Part shown: piece after piece, positions 1 through 7,577 of the stretch
Layout: the number at the start of each line of letters is the position of its first letter
Position numbering within the stretch: position 1 is the stretch's first letter
The notes under the pieces: model-generated
What the model was told of the DNA's origin: nothing
The model's database searches: none
Seen by the model: the letters and a program-made list of their open reading frames with translations, nothing else
Program-made: the position numbers and the translations under genes
Assembly: GCA_051003795.1 (NCBI GenBank)
Contig: JBPCKZ010000082.1
Location: 1 to 14,149, forward strand
Origin: JALYXS01 sp051003795
Lineage (GTDB): Bacteria; Acidobacteriota; Terriglobia; Bryobacterales; Bryobacteraceae
Length of the DNA stretch: 14,149 bases
Direction of reading: 5' to 3'

Positions 1-616
1 CATCGACCGGTATTGGCGCGCCCGCACGGTGCGCCGGGTAAATCGCCTGCTTCAGACACCCGGAACGAGAGTCCTCGATCTGTGCTGCGGAACCGGTGAC
101 CTGCTGATCGCCATGCAAGAGCGGAGATCCGCGACCGTGCTGGGCAGCGATTTTTGCCATCCAATGCTGACGGCGGCACGGGCGAAGGTTGCCGCGCGGC
201 GCCTGCCCGTGAAACTCTTCGAAGCCGATGCCCTGCATCTGCCGCTCGCCGACGGCTCGCTGGATTTGGTTACCATCGCGTTCGGATTCCGCAATCTCGC
301 CAATTACGAGCATGGATTGAGGGAACTGCGGCGGGTCCTGCGTCCCGGCGCAATGGCCGCGATCCTGGAATTCTCCCAACCGCCGAATCGCGCGTTCGCG
401 GCATTTTACCGGCTATATTCCCGGCACGTTCTTCCGCTTATTGGCGGCGCGCTTTCCGGCTCGCGCGATGCGTATATTTACTTGCCGGAGTCCGTTCGGA
501 AATTCCCTGCCGCGGAAGAACTGGCCCGGCAAATGACGGAAGCGGGTTTTGACGATGTAAGCTTTGAGCGCATGACCGGCGGCATTGTGGCGCTACATGT
601 CGGCTCGGTAGTCTGA
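1..616 (+). CDS. ubiE: UbiE/MenG-type quinone C-methyltransferase (5' truncated)
   Basis: SAM-dependent methyltransferase that methylates the ring of demethylmenaquinone (or the equivalent ubiquinone precursor), a late step in respiratory quinone synthesis at the cytoplasmic membrane face. The reading frame is open to the left edge: before the internal GTG at 29 it reads IDRYWRARTVRR, which resembles the family's N-terminal GLDRRWRR segment, so the start lies outside the window and about 30-40 residues are missing. Visible marks are SAM motif I VLDLCCGTGDL, the family stretch AFGFRNLANYEHGL and the UbiE signature-like RVLRPGAMAAILEFS. About 204 residues are present. Acidobacteria normally use menaquinone, so the MenG role is the more likely one; this is inference. 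It ends four bases from the converging gene at 621, with no terminator hairpin visible between them. Confidence 0.9.
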   Translation, partial: IDRYWRARTVRRVNRLLQTPGTRVLDLCCGTGDLLIAMQERRSATVLGSDFCHPMLTAARAKVAARRLPVKLFEADALHLPLADGSLDLVTIAFGFRNLANYEHGLRELRRVLRPGAMAAILEFSQPPNRAFAAFYRLYSRHVLPLIGGALSGSRDAYIYLPESVRKFPAAEELARQMTEAGFDDVSFERMTGGIVALHVGSVV

Positions 617-620
617 TGCT

Positions 621-1250
621 CTATCGCGGGGCGTTCGGGTCGAGTATCTCGCCCCAAATCACCTGATATGCCTCGAGTTCGTTATCGAGATTTCTGCCCG
701 CCCTCATGAACACGCGCGTGTTCGGCTTCAAAACACCCGGCTCGACTTGAAAGCCGCCTTCCAGATAACTGGTATCCTTGCGCCGGTAAATAATCTTCTC
801 TCCGTCGAATCGCGTGCGCAGAACTAAATGTTCGTCCGTGAGGCTCGCCACGATTCCGGAAAACGTGAGATCGCCGCGAGGAGCGATAAACTCGACCGGA
901 CTATGCCGCATCCGATACATGCCCCCCTGCACGGGCGGCCGCGGGCGCGGCGTCTGGTCGATAACCTGAACCATGCGCGCATAACGGACCGGCGTGGCGT
1001 CCCGATCGCACACCACCTCCACAATGTCCCCTTGCTCCAGGAAGGTCCCTTGGATACGCTCCTTCCGCTTCTCGATCCAGGTTTTCGAATCGAAGCCAAA
1101 ACGGTACACCACGGCGCCGGATCGAATGGTGAATTGATTCAAAGACGATCCGCCGGGGGCCTCCAACAGAATCCCGCGCACAAAACCGGTGGGAACAGGC
1201 GTCTGCGCAAGGAGCGCGGAGGCGATGAGAAAAGCCACTGGTAAGCGCAC
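621..1250 (-). CDS. Secreted protein of two repeated beta-rich modules, function unknown
   Basis: I do not recognise a named family. The frame stays open to 1430, but I place the start at the GTG at 1250: it begins directly with a signal-peptide-like RLPVAFLIASALLAQ and avoids overlap with cysS, giving 209 aa. After the signal the protein seems to hold two modules, about residues 19-105 and 115-205. Each opens with a G-I/V turn (FVRGILLEAPG; FSGIVASLTDE), has alternating beta-like strands with a Y-R-F/Y-R-R segment and an acidic loop, and closes with a G-D/N-T-R-V-like turn (QGDIVEVV; PNTRVFMR). This resembles the small barrel modules of DUF5666-type secreted proteins, but the match is by eye. 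It is probably exported. It diverges from cysS across 85 bp. No catalytic residues are evident. Confidence 0.6.
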   Translation of the reverse strand: MRLPVAFLIASALLAQTPVPTGFVRGILLEAPGGSSLNQFTIRSGAVVYRFGFDSKTWIEKRKERIQGTFLEQGDIVEVVCDRDATPVRYARMVQVIDQTPRPRPPVQGGMYRMRHSPVEFIAPRGDLTFSGIVASLTDEHLVLRTRFDGEKIIYRRKDTSYLEGGFQVEPGVLKPNTRVFMRAGRNLDNELEAYQVIWGEILDPNAPR

Positions 1251-1335
1251 GAGCGTCTCGCTTTTTGACAATAACACGAGGCTCCGGGATCGACTGCGCG
1301 GATTGGCTGCTACGATAGAAAATCCAGCCATTCTC
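1251..1335. promoter_or_regulatory. Divergent intergenic region between the secreted-protein gene and cysS
   Basis: These 85 bases must hold the promoters of both flanking genes. Toward cysS, TACGAT (1311-1316) in the context GCTACGATAGAAA looks like a -10 box; the nearest -35-like hexamer TCGACT (1290-1295) is spaced only 15 bases away, so the match is weak. A consensus TTGACA at 1265-1270 has no -10 box at the right distance. There is no strong Shine-Dalgarno sequence before the cysS ATG at 1336. The assignment rests on position more than on motif quality. Confidence 0.3.
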
Positions 1336-2736
1336 ATGGGTTTGCGTTTACATAATACGCTCAGTCTGCAAGTAGAGCCGTTCGTTCCGGAGCGAGACGG
1401 CGTGGTGCGCATGTACACCTGCGGGCCCACGGTTTACGATTTCGCGCACATCGGGAATTTCCGGAGCTTCGTGTTTTACGACATCCTGCGGCGATGGCTG
1501 CGCGCGAGCGGCTATCGCCTCGACCACGTCATGAACATCACCGACGTGGACGACAAGATTATTCGTAACGCGGTGGCGCAAAAGAAATCCCTGGCGGATT
1601 ACACGGCCGTTTACACGCAGGCTTTTCTGGACGATTCGAAGAAGTTGCGGCTCGAAGTGCCCGAACGCCTCGCGAGGGCGACCGAACACATTCCGGAAAT
1701 GGCGCGGGCAATCGAAGAATTGACCGTTAAAGGCCACACTTACGAAAGCGACGGGTCGGTCTATTTCCGCATCGGCACGTTCCCCGAGTACGGCAAATTG
1801 TCGCATAACGATTTCAGCGGCAACCGGCCCGGCGCGCGCGTGGACGTCGATAACTACGACAAAGACGACGCGCGCGATTTCGTGCTCTGGAAAGCGCCCA
1901 AGGACGGCGAGCCGTTTTGGGAAACCGAAATCGGTCCGGGCCGGCCGGGTTGGCATATCGAATGTTCCGTCATGGCGATCGAGTACCTCGGGAAGACGCT
2001 CGACATTCATGCGGGAGGCGTGGACCTCACCTTTCCCCATCATGAAAACGAGATCGCGCAATCGGAATCGCTGACGGGCAAGCCCTTCGCGCGCTTTTGG
2101 CTGCATTCGGAATTCTTGCTGGTCGATGGCCAGAAGATGTCGAAATCGCTCGGGAATTTCCATACACTGCGGCAGATTCTGGAGCGCGGGCATCCGCCGG
2201 AGACGGTGCGGTATCTACTCGCCTCGGTGCCGTATCGCAAGAGTCTGAATTTCACGTTCGAGGGATTGAAGTCCGCCGCCACCGCGGTGGAGCGGCTTCG
2301 GAATTACAAATTGCGACTCGATACGGACCGCTTCGAGCCGGGCTCAAATGCCCGGCTCCTGGAAAGAACGGAACGGGCGGAAGCCGATTTCCGCGCGGCG
2401 CTCGACGACGACCTGAACACGGCCGAGGCGCTGGCGGCAGCCTTTGAGTATATCCGCGATACCAACACCGCCATGGACGCCGGCGAGTTTCTCGCCGGCA
2501 ACGCGGCTCCGGCGCAGGCATTTCTGGAGCATTTCGATGCCGTCTTCGATGTACTAAAAGGCGAGCAGGCGGATGACTCGATTTCAGACGACCGCATCAA
2601 TGCGCTGGTCGCCGAGCGGACGCAATCGAAGAAGGCTCGCAATTTCGCGCGCGCCGACGAGATTCGCGAGGAGTTGACGCGGCAAGGTATCGTCATCGAA
2701 GACACCAAGGATGGCGTCCGGTGGAAAAGAAAATGA
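1336..2736 (+). CDS. cysS: Cysteinyl-tRNA synthetase
   Basis: Class I aminoacyl-tRNA synthetase charging tRNA-Cys with cysteine in the cytoplasm; essential for translation. The ATG at 1336 gives 466 aa, close to the 461 aa of the E. coli enzyme; an upstream GTG/ATG frame from 1189 only adds a non-homologous leader. The HIGH-type motif AHIGNFR (H38-N41) and KMSKS (267-271) are intact. The zinc ligands line up with the E. coli set: C29 (in TCGPT), C210 (in HIECSVM), H235 and E239 (in HHENE). The C-terminal part from about residue 360 is the helical tRNA-binding DALR-like region ending in the small anticodon-binding domain (KARNFARADEIREEL). Its stop overlaps the start of the next gene as ATGA (2733-2736), so the two are probably cotranscribed and translationally coupled. 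Nothing is missing. Confidence 0.97.
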   Translation: MGLRLHNTLSLQVEPFVPERDGVVRMYTCGPTVYDFAHIGNFRSFVFYDILRRWLRASGYRLDHVMNITDVDDKIIRNAVAQKKSLADYTAVYTQAFLDDSKKLRLEVPERLARATEHIPEMARAIEELTVKGHTYESDGSVYFRIGTFPEYGKLSHNDFSGNRPGARVDVDNYDKDDARDFVLWKAPKDGEPFWETEIGPGRPGWHIECSVMAIEYLGKTLDIHAGGVDLTFPHHENEIAQSESLTGKPFARFWLHSEFLLVDGQKMSKSLGNFHTLRQILERGHPPETVRYLLASVPYRKSLNFTFEGLKSAATAVERLRNYKLRLDTDRFEPGSNARLLERTERAEADFRAALDDDLNTAEALAAAFEYIRDTNTAMDAGEFLAGNAAPAQAFLEHFDAVFDVLKGEQADDSISDDRINALVAERTQSKKARNFARADEIREELTRQGIVIEDTKDGVRWKRK

Positions 2737-3926
2737 AAATGAACACGGCCGCGGTGCACGCGGGAGAACGTAAACACACGGGATCTTTCGTTCCCGTTAC
2801 TACTCCGATCCATACGGCATCGAGTTATATCTACGACAAGATGGAGGACCTTGATCGCGTCTTCGGGGGCGAGATGCCGGGGCCGGCATATTCGCGATAC
2901 GGAAATCCGACGAATGACGCGCTGGAAGAATTGACGGCGACGCTCGAATCGGGCGCCGGCGCGCTCGCGTGTTGCTCCGGCATGATGGCTATCCAGATGG
3001 CAATAACTGCCGCGCTGACCGACCGTCGCAAATCCATCGTCGCGGCGAGCGCGTTATATGGCGCGAGCGTCGGGATGCTGATGAACGTGTTCGCGCCGCT
3101 AGGCGTCGAAGTTCATTTCGCCGACTTCTGCGATCTCGACACCTTCGAGCGCGCAGTTGCGGAGCACAAGCCGGGATGCCTGTTGATGGAGACGATCTCG
3201 AACCCCTTGCTGCGCGTCCCGCGGCTCGACGAGGTCGCCGCGATTGCGAAACAAACGGGCGCGGCGCTAGTCGTCGACAACACGTTCGCGACTCCGCTCT
3301 TGATTCGTCCGCTCGAGCTGGGCGCGAATTTCGTGGTGCATAGCTTGACGAAGTACCTGGCGGGCCACGGCGACGTGCTGGGCGGAATCGTCATTTCGGA
3401 TTCGGAAAATCTGGACAACTTGCGCGCTCTCTCGCGAACCATCGGCCCGGTGCTTGGATCTTTCGAGAGTTATCTCGCGATGCGCGGAATCAAGACGTTC
3501 CCCTTGCGGATGGAGCGCCAGTGCGCGAACGCGTGCCGGGTGGCCTCATGGCTTGCGACGCATCCTAAAATCGAGCGGGTGTATTATCCCGCCGATCCGG
3601 CGCATCCCGACGCCCCCGCCATCCAACACCTTTTCCCCGAAAATCTTTCGGGCGCAATGGTGAGCTTCGAGCTGAAGAACGCCGGGCGCGAGGAAGTGTT
3701 CCGTTTCATGGACGCCCTGCGAGTCGTAGTGCCGGCCACGTCGCTCGGAGATGTTCACAGCATGATGCTCTATCCGGTAATGAGCTCGCATCGCGAAATC
3801 TCTCCGAAGCATCGGGAGCGGATGGGCATTCGCGAGAATCTGGTGCGATTGTCTGTCGGAATCGAAGCCGTGGAAGACATTATCGCGGATCTTGAGCAGG
3901 CGATGGGCGCGGCTCCCAGCCTCTAA
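2733..3926 (+). CDS. Cys/Met metabolism PLP-dependent enzyme (gamma-lyase / gamma-synthase family)
   Basis: Cytoplasmic fold-type I PLP enzyme of the cystathionine gamma-synthase / cystathionine gamma-lyase / methionine gamma-lyase / O-acetylhomoserine sulfhydrylase family, acting on sulphur amino acids. I start it at the ATG at 2733 (397 aa), which overlaps the cysS stop as ATGA and follows GGAAAAG at 2722-2728; a GTG at 2721 in the same frame is possible. Visible marks: PLP-phosphate residues in YSRYGNPT (53-60), SGMMA near 82, cofactor-ring Asp182 in VVDNTFATP, and the Schiff-base Lys207 in VHSLTKYLAGHGD. Substrate specificity cannot be read directly. The active-site Tyr109 is followed by Gly-Ala, where classical methionine gamma-lyases have Gly-Cys and other branches have Gly-Gly or Gly-Pro. 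Coupling to cysS hints at a role in cysteine supply or breakdown. It ends 26 bp from the converging receptor gene, with no terminator visible. Confidence 0.9.
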   Translation: MKMNTAAVHAGERKHTGSFVPVTTPIHTASSYIYDKMEDLDRVFGGEMPGPAYSRYGNPTNDALEELTATLESGAGALACCSGMMAIQMAITAALTDRRKSIVAASALYGASVGMLMNVFAPLGVEVHFADFCDLDTFERAVAEHKPGCLLMETISNPLLRVPRLDEVAAIAKQTGAALVVDNTFATPLLIRPLELGANFVVHSLTKYLAGHGDVLGGIVISDSENLDNLRALSRTIGPVLGSFESYLAMRGIKTFPLRMERQCANACRVASWLATHPKIERVYYPADPAHPDAPAIQHLFPENLSGAMVSFELKNAGREEVFRFMDALRVVVPATSLGDVHSMMLYPVMSSHREISPKHRERMGIRENLVRLSVGIEAVEDIIADLEQAMGAAPSL

Positions 3927-3952
3927 ACTCGCGGATCCGTCGCATGTTCCAG

Positions 3953-6900
3953 TCAAAAGTAAATTTTCAGCCCAAGCTGCACATTTCTTGGCGTTACCCC
4001 CGGCGCGAGTCCGCTTACTACGCCATAGCTCGGACTGGTCAAATCCGTGTTCGCCCTCCCAAACTGCGGCGTATTGGAAACGTTGAACGACTCAGCCCGG
4101 AATTGCGCCTTGATGTGCTCGTGGAATACAAAATTTTTCATGAGCGCCACGTCTGCGGTGTGGGTCGGTTCAAAGCGGAGATTTGGTATCCAGCGCGGGA
4201 CTAGGCCAATTGTGAAAGGCGCCGGCTGCACGAGCGCTGCCGTGTTGAACCATCGATCCACGTTCCGGTTCGGAATATCGAGTTGCTTCAGCCCCGGGGA
4301 GTTTGGCCGGACCAGAGGGAAACCGTAATTGCTGAGCGTGTTTGCGGCCGTTGCCTGTAAAGGCAACCCGCTCGCAAACCGCGTGATCGCCGAAACCTGC
4401 CAGCCGCCCAGGACAGCATTCGCGACCGCCGGGAGCGACCCGCCGAAGCGCTTTCCCTTGCCGACCGGCAATTCGTAGATTACGGCCGTAACGAAGCTGT
4501 GGGGGACGTCGTGCCCGCTAATCGAGCGGTCCAGTTTATCGTTGTAATAATCCCGGTAATTGTCGCTGATTTCCCAGGATTGCGTTTCCGAGGCGTTGTC
4601 GATAGCTTTTGAGAACTGATAGCTCGACATGACGCTCAGCCCCGCCGAGAATCGCTTCGTGATCTTCACGATAGCCGCGTTAAAACTCGAGGTGGCGCCG
4701 GGCGTGTCGCCGGAGATGTTCACCGCGGTGAACTGCGGGTATGGCCTCAACAGCCGGTTTCGCGGAATTGTCGCCCCGCCCAGAATACTGTTGCTTGGCA
4801 ATACCCCATAGAACGGATTGGGTACTTGATCGTCGAGCGCCGAGCCGAGGCTTAGATACTGGTCGGGCAACTGATCGGCGTTGCGGGAATAGCCGTAAAG
4901 CAGCTTGCGGCCCTGGTTTCCCGCATACCCCAGCTCGAGGACAGCACCTTGAGAGAGCTCCCATTGTAAGTCCAAGCTGTAATTCTGAACATAACCGCTC
5001 GGATGACTTCTCTGAAATGCGCTAATGCTCTGTCCCGCCAAAGTGGCCAACCCTTGCGAGCGTCCAACCGGCTGGCTCAATCCCTGGGGAAACGGGTTGC
5101 TCAACAGGGATGCCGGATGGATACCATCGCCCCCCGTGCTGCCGACCCAGGCCGTGCTGGTTGAGAATCCGCCTGAAGATACGGTGCCGCCCCCGGCGGT
5201 TTGCAAATAGAAAATGCCGTAACCGGTTCGCAGAACGATCTTGTCGGTGAGCTTGTAGGCGATGCCGACGCGCGGCGCGAGCTCTTTCGGATCGGTATCC
5301 CATTGTCCCCGATCGGACGGCGTCACGAAGCGCAGGCCGCCTTTGAACGGGAGACCGGTGGCTGCGGCGAGCGGGCTGGGCGCGTTGAAATCGAAATAGT
5401 TGACGCGGTCGTAACGTTCGGTGCGGCCTCGCTGCAACTCGTAACGCACGCCGTAGTTGACGGTGAGCTTTTGGCCTACGCGCCAGGCATCCTGTAAGTA
5501 ACCGCCATAGTACATCTGCGTCATGGCCGGCAGGGTCACGTTGGGGATCGTCCCGCTGTTACCCGTTCCCAGTAGCAGCGAAGCGATGGTATTACCCGAA
5601 TTGCTTGCGTTGATTTGGGCCACCGGACCCGACGTAAATCCTCGAGTGAAGTTAAAGCTCCCGGAATTAACGTCCGTATCGTTCATCTGCTGGGCCTCCG
5701 CCGTAAAGCCGAACCGGATGCTATGGACGCCTTTTTCCTTTGTGACATTGACCTGTATATTGTTGGAGATTCGCGCATAACTGAGGAAGCGCTGGTTACT
5801 GATCTGCGCGTAATCGCTATTGCTGTTGCCGAAGGTGAATTGCGGAATCGTCTGGGCCTGCAACTGGCTCACAAGCGAGGGCGAGAAGCCGATCGCGGTT
5901 CCATTGAGCCCCTTGCTGGGCGAATCCTGCTCCTCGCGCCAGCGCCCGTGCCCCACTAGCAGATTGACGACCCAGGTTGGATTGGGTACGAACGTATTGC
6001 CGATCACGACCTGATGCCGGGGATTGGCATCGCTGTTGTTGCTGTCCGCTCCGTTACCGAAGAACACCGGCGCGATTCCTTTCTCCCAGGCCTTCGAAAC
6101 ACGAACGAAAAACGTATGTTTTTCGCTATGGGCCCAATCGATCCGCGCATCGAAACGGTCGTTGATCGCAACCGATTTCCCGGAACCGAAGAAGTTGCGC
6201 GTGTTGGTGAACGGATCGCCCGCGGTATTCGGATGCGGAAATAGATTCGCGACTTTCTGTCCGACGGGGTCGATCAGATTAGCTGGAATTTTGTTCCCCG
6301 GGAACGGGTCGCGCAGGTATTGCCCCGGATGCGCCGGATCCGGCCGCGTCGTGAACGGATTGTAGATTACCGAAAGAGACCCGTCCTTATTGAAACTTTG
6401 CGAGAAATCTCCGGCTCGCTCGAGATCGGTCGGCACATTCGGATTCGTGGTCGAGGGAGTTCCTTGCCGCAAGCCTTCGTACCCTCCAAAGAAGTAAATC
6501 TTCTTGCTCTTCCAGATTGGCCCGCCGAAGTTTCCGCCAAACTGGTTGCGCTGAAAAGTTATTTTTGGCTTGCCCACGCGGTTGTTGAAGAAGTTGTTGG
6601 CGTCCAAATGATCGTTGCGCAAAAACTCGAATCCAGTTCCGTGGAAGTCGTTTGCGCCGCCCTTGGTTACCATGCTCACCACGCCGCCTCCCGACTTACC
6701 GAACTGCGCCTCATAGTTGTTGCGCATGACTTGGACTTCCTGAACCGAATCCACGCTGGGCGAGATAATGAGGCCGCTCCAATCTCCCGCTGTCGACGAG
6801 ACGCCGTCCAGCAGAATCGCCGCGCTCTCATCTCTGCCGCCATTCATTGCGAAGCGGTTGTGATTCTGGTCCTGCGTGGCGGTCGACACTCCCGTAGTGA

Positions 6901-7384
6901 CGGCGACCACGCCCGCTGTCGCGTGAACCAGAACAAACGGATTTCTCGCGTTCACCGGAAGATCCAGCACCTCTCTGGAATCAAGCGTGACGGATTGGTT
7001 AGCGGTCTGCGTATCGAGTTGGACAACGCTGGCCGCTACTTCCACCTTCTGGCTCATCTCGCCGATTTCCAGCGCCACATCCACCTCGCCGGACTGATTG
7101 GCGACCAGTTCGATACGGCGGCTCACGAAAGTCTTGAAACCGGTCGCTTCGGTTGTGAGTTCGTAAGCGCCGGGCGGGATCTGCGAGAACGTGAAACGGC
7201 CGTTCTCTGCGGTCTTGGTCTCGCGGTTGTCGTTTGTGGCGGTGTTCCGAATTCTGACGTTGGCATTGGGAATCGCGGAGCCTTTCGGATCCGTGACGAC
7301 GCCCGTCAGATTCGCTGTGAACACTTGTGAAAAACAGAGCGATGCGAAAACCGACAGCAGCAAGACTTGCGCAAAGCGTTTCAT
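3953..7384 (-). CDS. Oar-like TonB-dependent outer-membrane protein with carboxypeptidase-regulatory domain
   Basis: Very large outer-membrane beta-barrel, 1143 aa from the ATG at 7384. An upstream frame continues to 7483, but AAGGA sits about nine bases before this ATG and the product then begins with a clean signal peptide, KRFAQVLLLSVFASLCFS. Residues about 21-105 are a CarboxypepD_reg-like beta-sandwich (TGVVTDPKGSAIPNANVRI, ENGRFTFSQIPPGAYEL). Residues about 115-250 are the plug, with ILLDGV, SVDSVQEVQV and GGGVVSMVTKGG. The remainder is barrel with aromatic-rich strands, ending in NVQLGLKIYF with the terminal Phe typical of BAM substrates. Families of this kind are greatly expanded in Solibacter-like acidobacteria and are usually assigned to uptake of large or plant-derived substrates; the ligand here is unknown. 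The frame is intact over 3.4 kb. A GATACATT -10-like box and a palindrome lie just upstream. Confidence 0.9.
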   Translation of the reverse strand: MKRFAQVLLLSVFASLCFSQVFTANLTGVVTDPKGSAIPNANVRIRNTATNDNRETKTAENGRFTFSQIPPGAYELTTEATGFKTFVSRRIELVANQSGEVDVALEIGEMSQKVEVAASVVQLDTQTANQSVTLDSREVLDLPVNARNPFVLVHATAGVVAVTTGVSTATQDQNHNRFAMNGGRDESAAILLDGVSSTAGDWSGLIISPSVDSVQEVQVMRNNYEAQFGKSGGGVVSMVTKGGANDFHGTGFEFLRNDHLDANNFFNNRVGKPKITFQRNQFGGNFGGPIWKSKKIYFFGGYEGLRQGTPSTTNPNVPTDLERAGDFSQSFNKDGSLSVIYNPFTTRPDPAHPGQYLRDPFPGNKIPANLIDPVGQKVANLFPHPNTAGDPFTNTRNFFGSGKSVAINDRFDARIDWAHSEKHTFFVRVSKAWEKGIAPVFFGNGADSNNSDANPRHQVVIGNTFVPNPTWVVNLLVGHGRWREEQDSPSKGLNGTAIGFSPSLVSQLQAQTIPQFTFGNSNSDYAQISNQRFLSYARISNNIQVNVTKEKGVHSIRFGFTAEAQQMNDTDVNSGSFNFTRGFTSGPVAQINASNSGNTIASLLLGTGNSGTIPNVTLPAMTQMYYGGYLQDAWRVGQKLTVNYGVRYELQRGRTERYDRVNYFDFNAPSPLAAATGLPFKGGLRFVTPSDRGQWDTDPKELAPRVGIAYKLTDKIVLRTGYGIFYLQTAGGGTVSSGGFSTSTAWVGSTGGDGIHPASLLSNPFPQGLSQPVGRSQGLATLAGQSISAFQRSHPSGYVQNYSLDLQWELSQGAVLELGYAGNQGRKLLYGYSRNADQLPDQYLSLGSALDDQVPNPFYGVLPSNSILGGATIPRNRLLRPYPQFTAVNISGDTPGATSSFNAAIVKITKRFSAGLSVMSSYQFSKAIDNASETQSWEISDNYRDYYNDKLDRSISGHDVPHSFVTAVIYELPVGKGKRFGGSLPAVANAVLGGWQVSAITRFASGLPLQATAANTLSNYGFPLVRPNSPGLKQLDIPNRNVDRWFNTAALVQPAPFTIGLVPRWIPNLRFEPTHTADVALMKNFVFHEHIKAQFRAESFNVSNTPQFGRANTDLTSPSYGVVSGLAPGVTPRNVQLGLKIYF

Positions 7385-7415
7385 AAAAGTCATTCCTTTT
7401 TGGCCAGCCAGTCCG

Positions 7416-7428
7416 ATTTGGGCCAAAT
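7416..7428. repeat. 13-bp perfect palindrome upstream of the receptor gene
   Basis: ATTTGGGCCAAAT is perfectly symmetric about its central G. It lies 32-44 bases upstream of the receptor's ATG and overlaps a minus-strand TACATT (7426-7431) that could serve as -10 box. A dimeric regulator binding here would block or steer transcription of the receptor. No matching -35 hexamer is visible, so the regulatory role is inference. Confidence 0.35.
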
Positions 7429-7500
7429 GTATCACAGTTCCGCCCGCGCGGCGCGTCGGGAGCGCCGAAGGGCAAAAATGCAAAAGAGTTTTGTAAACCT

Positions 7501-7527
7501 ACGGATACAATTCGATGAATTATCCGT
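7501..7527. repeat. Inverted repeat in the divergent control region
   Basis: The left arm ACGGATACAATTC (7501-7513) pairs with the right arm GAATTATCCGT (7517-7527) over 11 pairs with a 2-base bulge and a 3-base centre. It sits in the middle of the 193-bp gap between two divergent envelope genes and contains TACAAT, a -10-like hexamer on the plus strand. There is no U-tract, so an operator is more likely than a terminator; a cognate regulator is not visible. Confidence 0.4.
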
Positions 7528-7577
7528 TTCGAACTCTTTAAACGAGGGCTGCCCCGATACACTGAGGGGCGGCACTC

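Noticed and set aside
1348..2193. Long antisense open frame (281 codons) opposite cysS
   Set aside because: It lies wholly within a well-conserved synthetase gene, shows no recognisable motif, and is a codon-bias shadow in high-G+C coding DNA.
6320..7330. 336-codon plus-strand frame opposite the receptor gene
   Set aside because: The minus-strand frame carries clear CarboxypepD_reg and plug motifs; the plus-strand translation is Arg/His-rich with no family signature.
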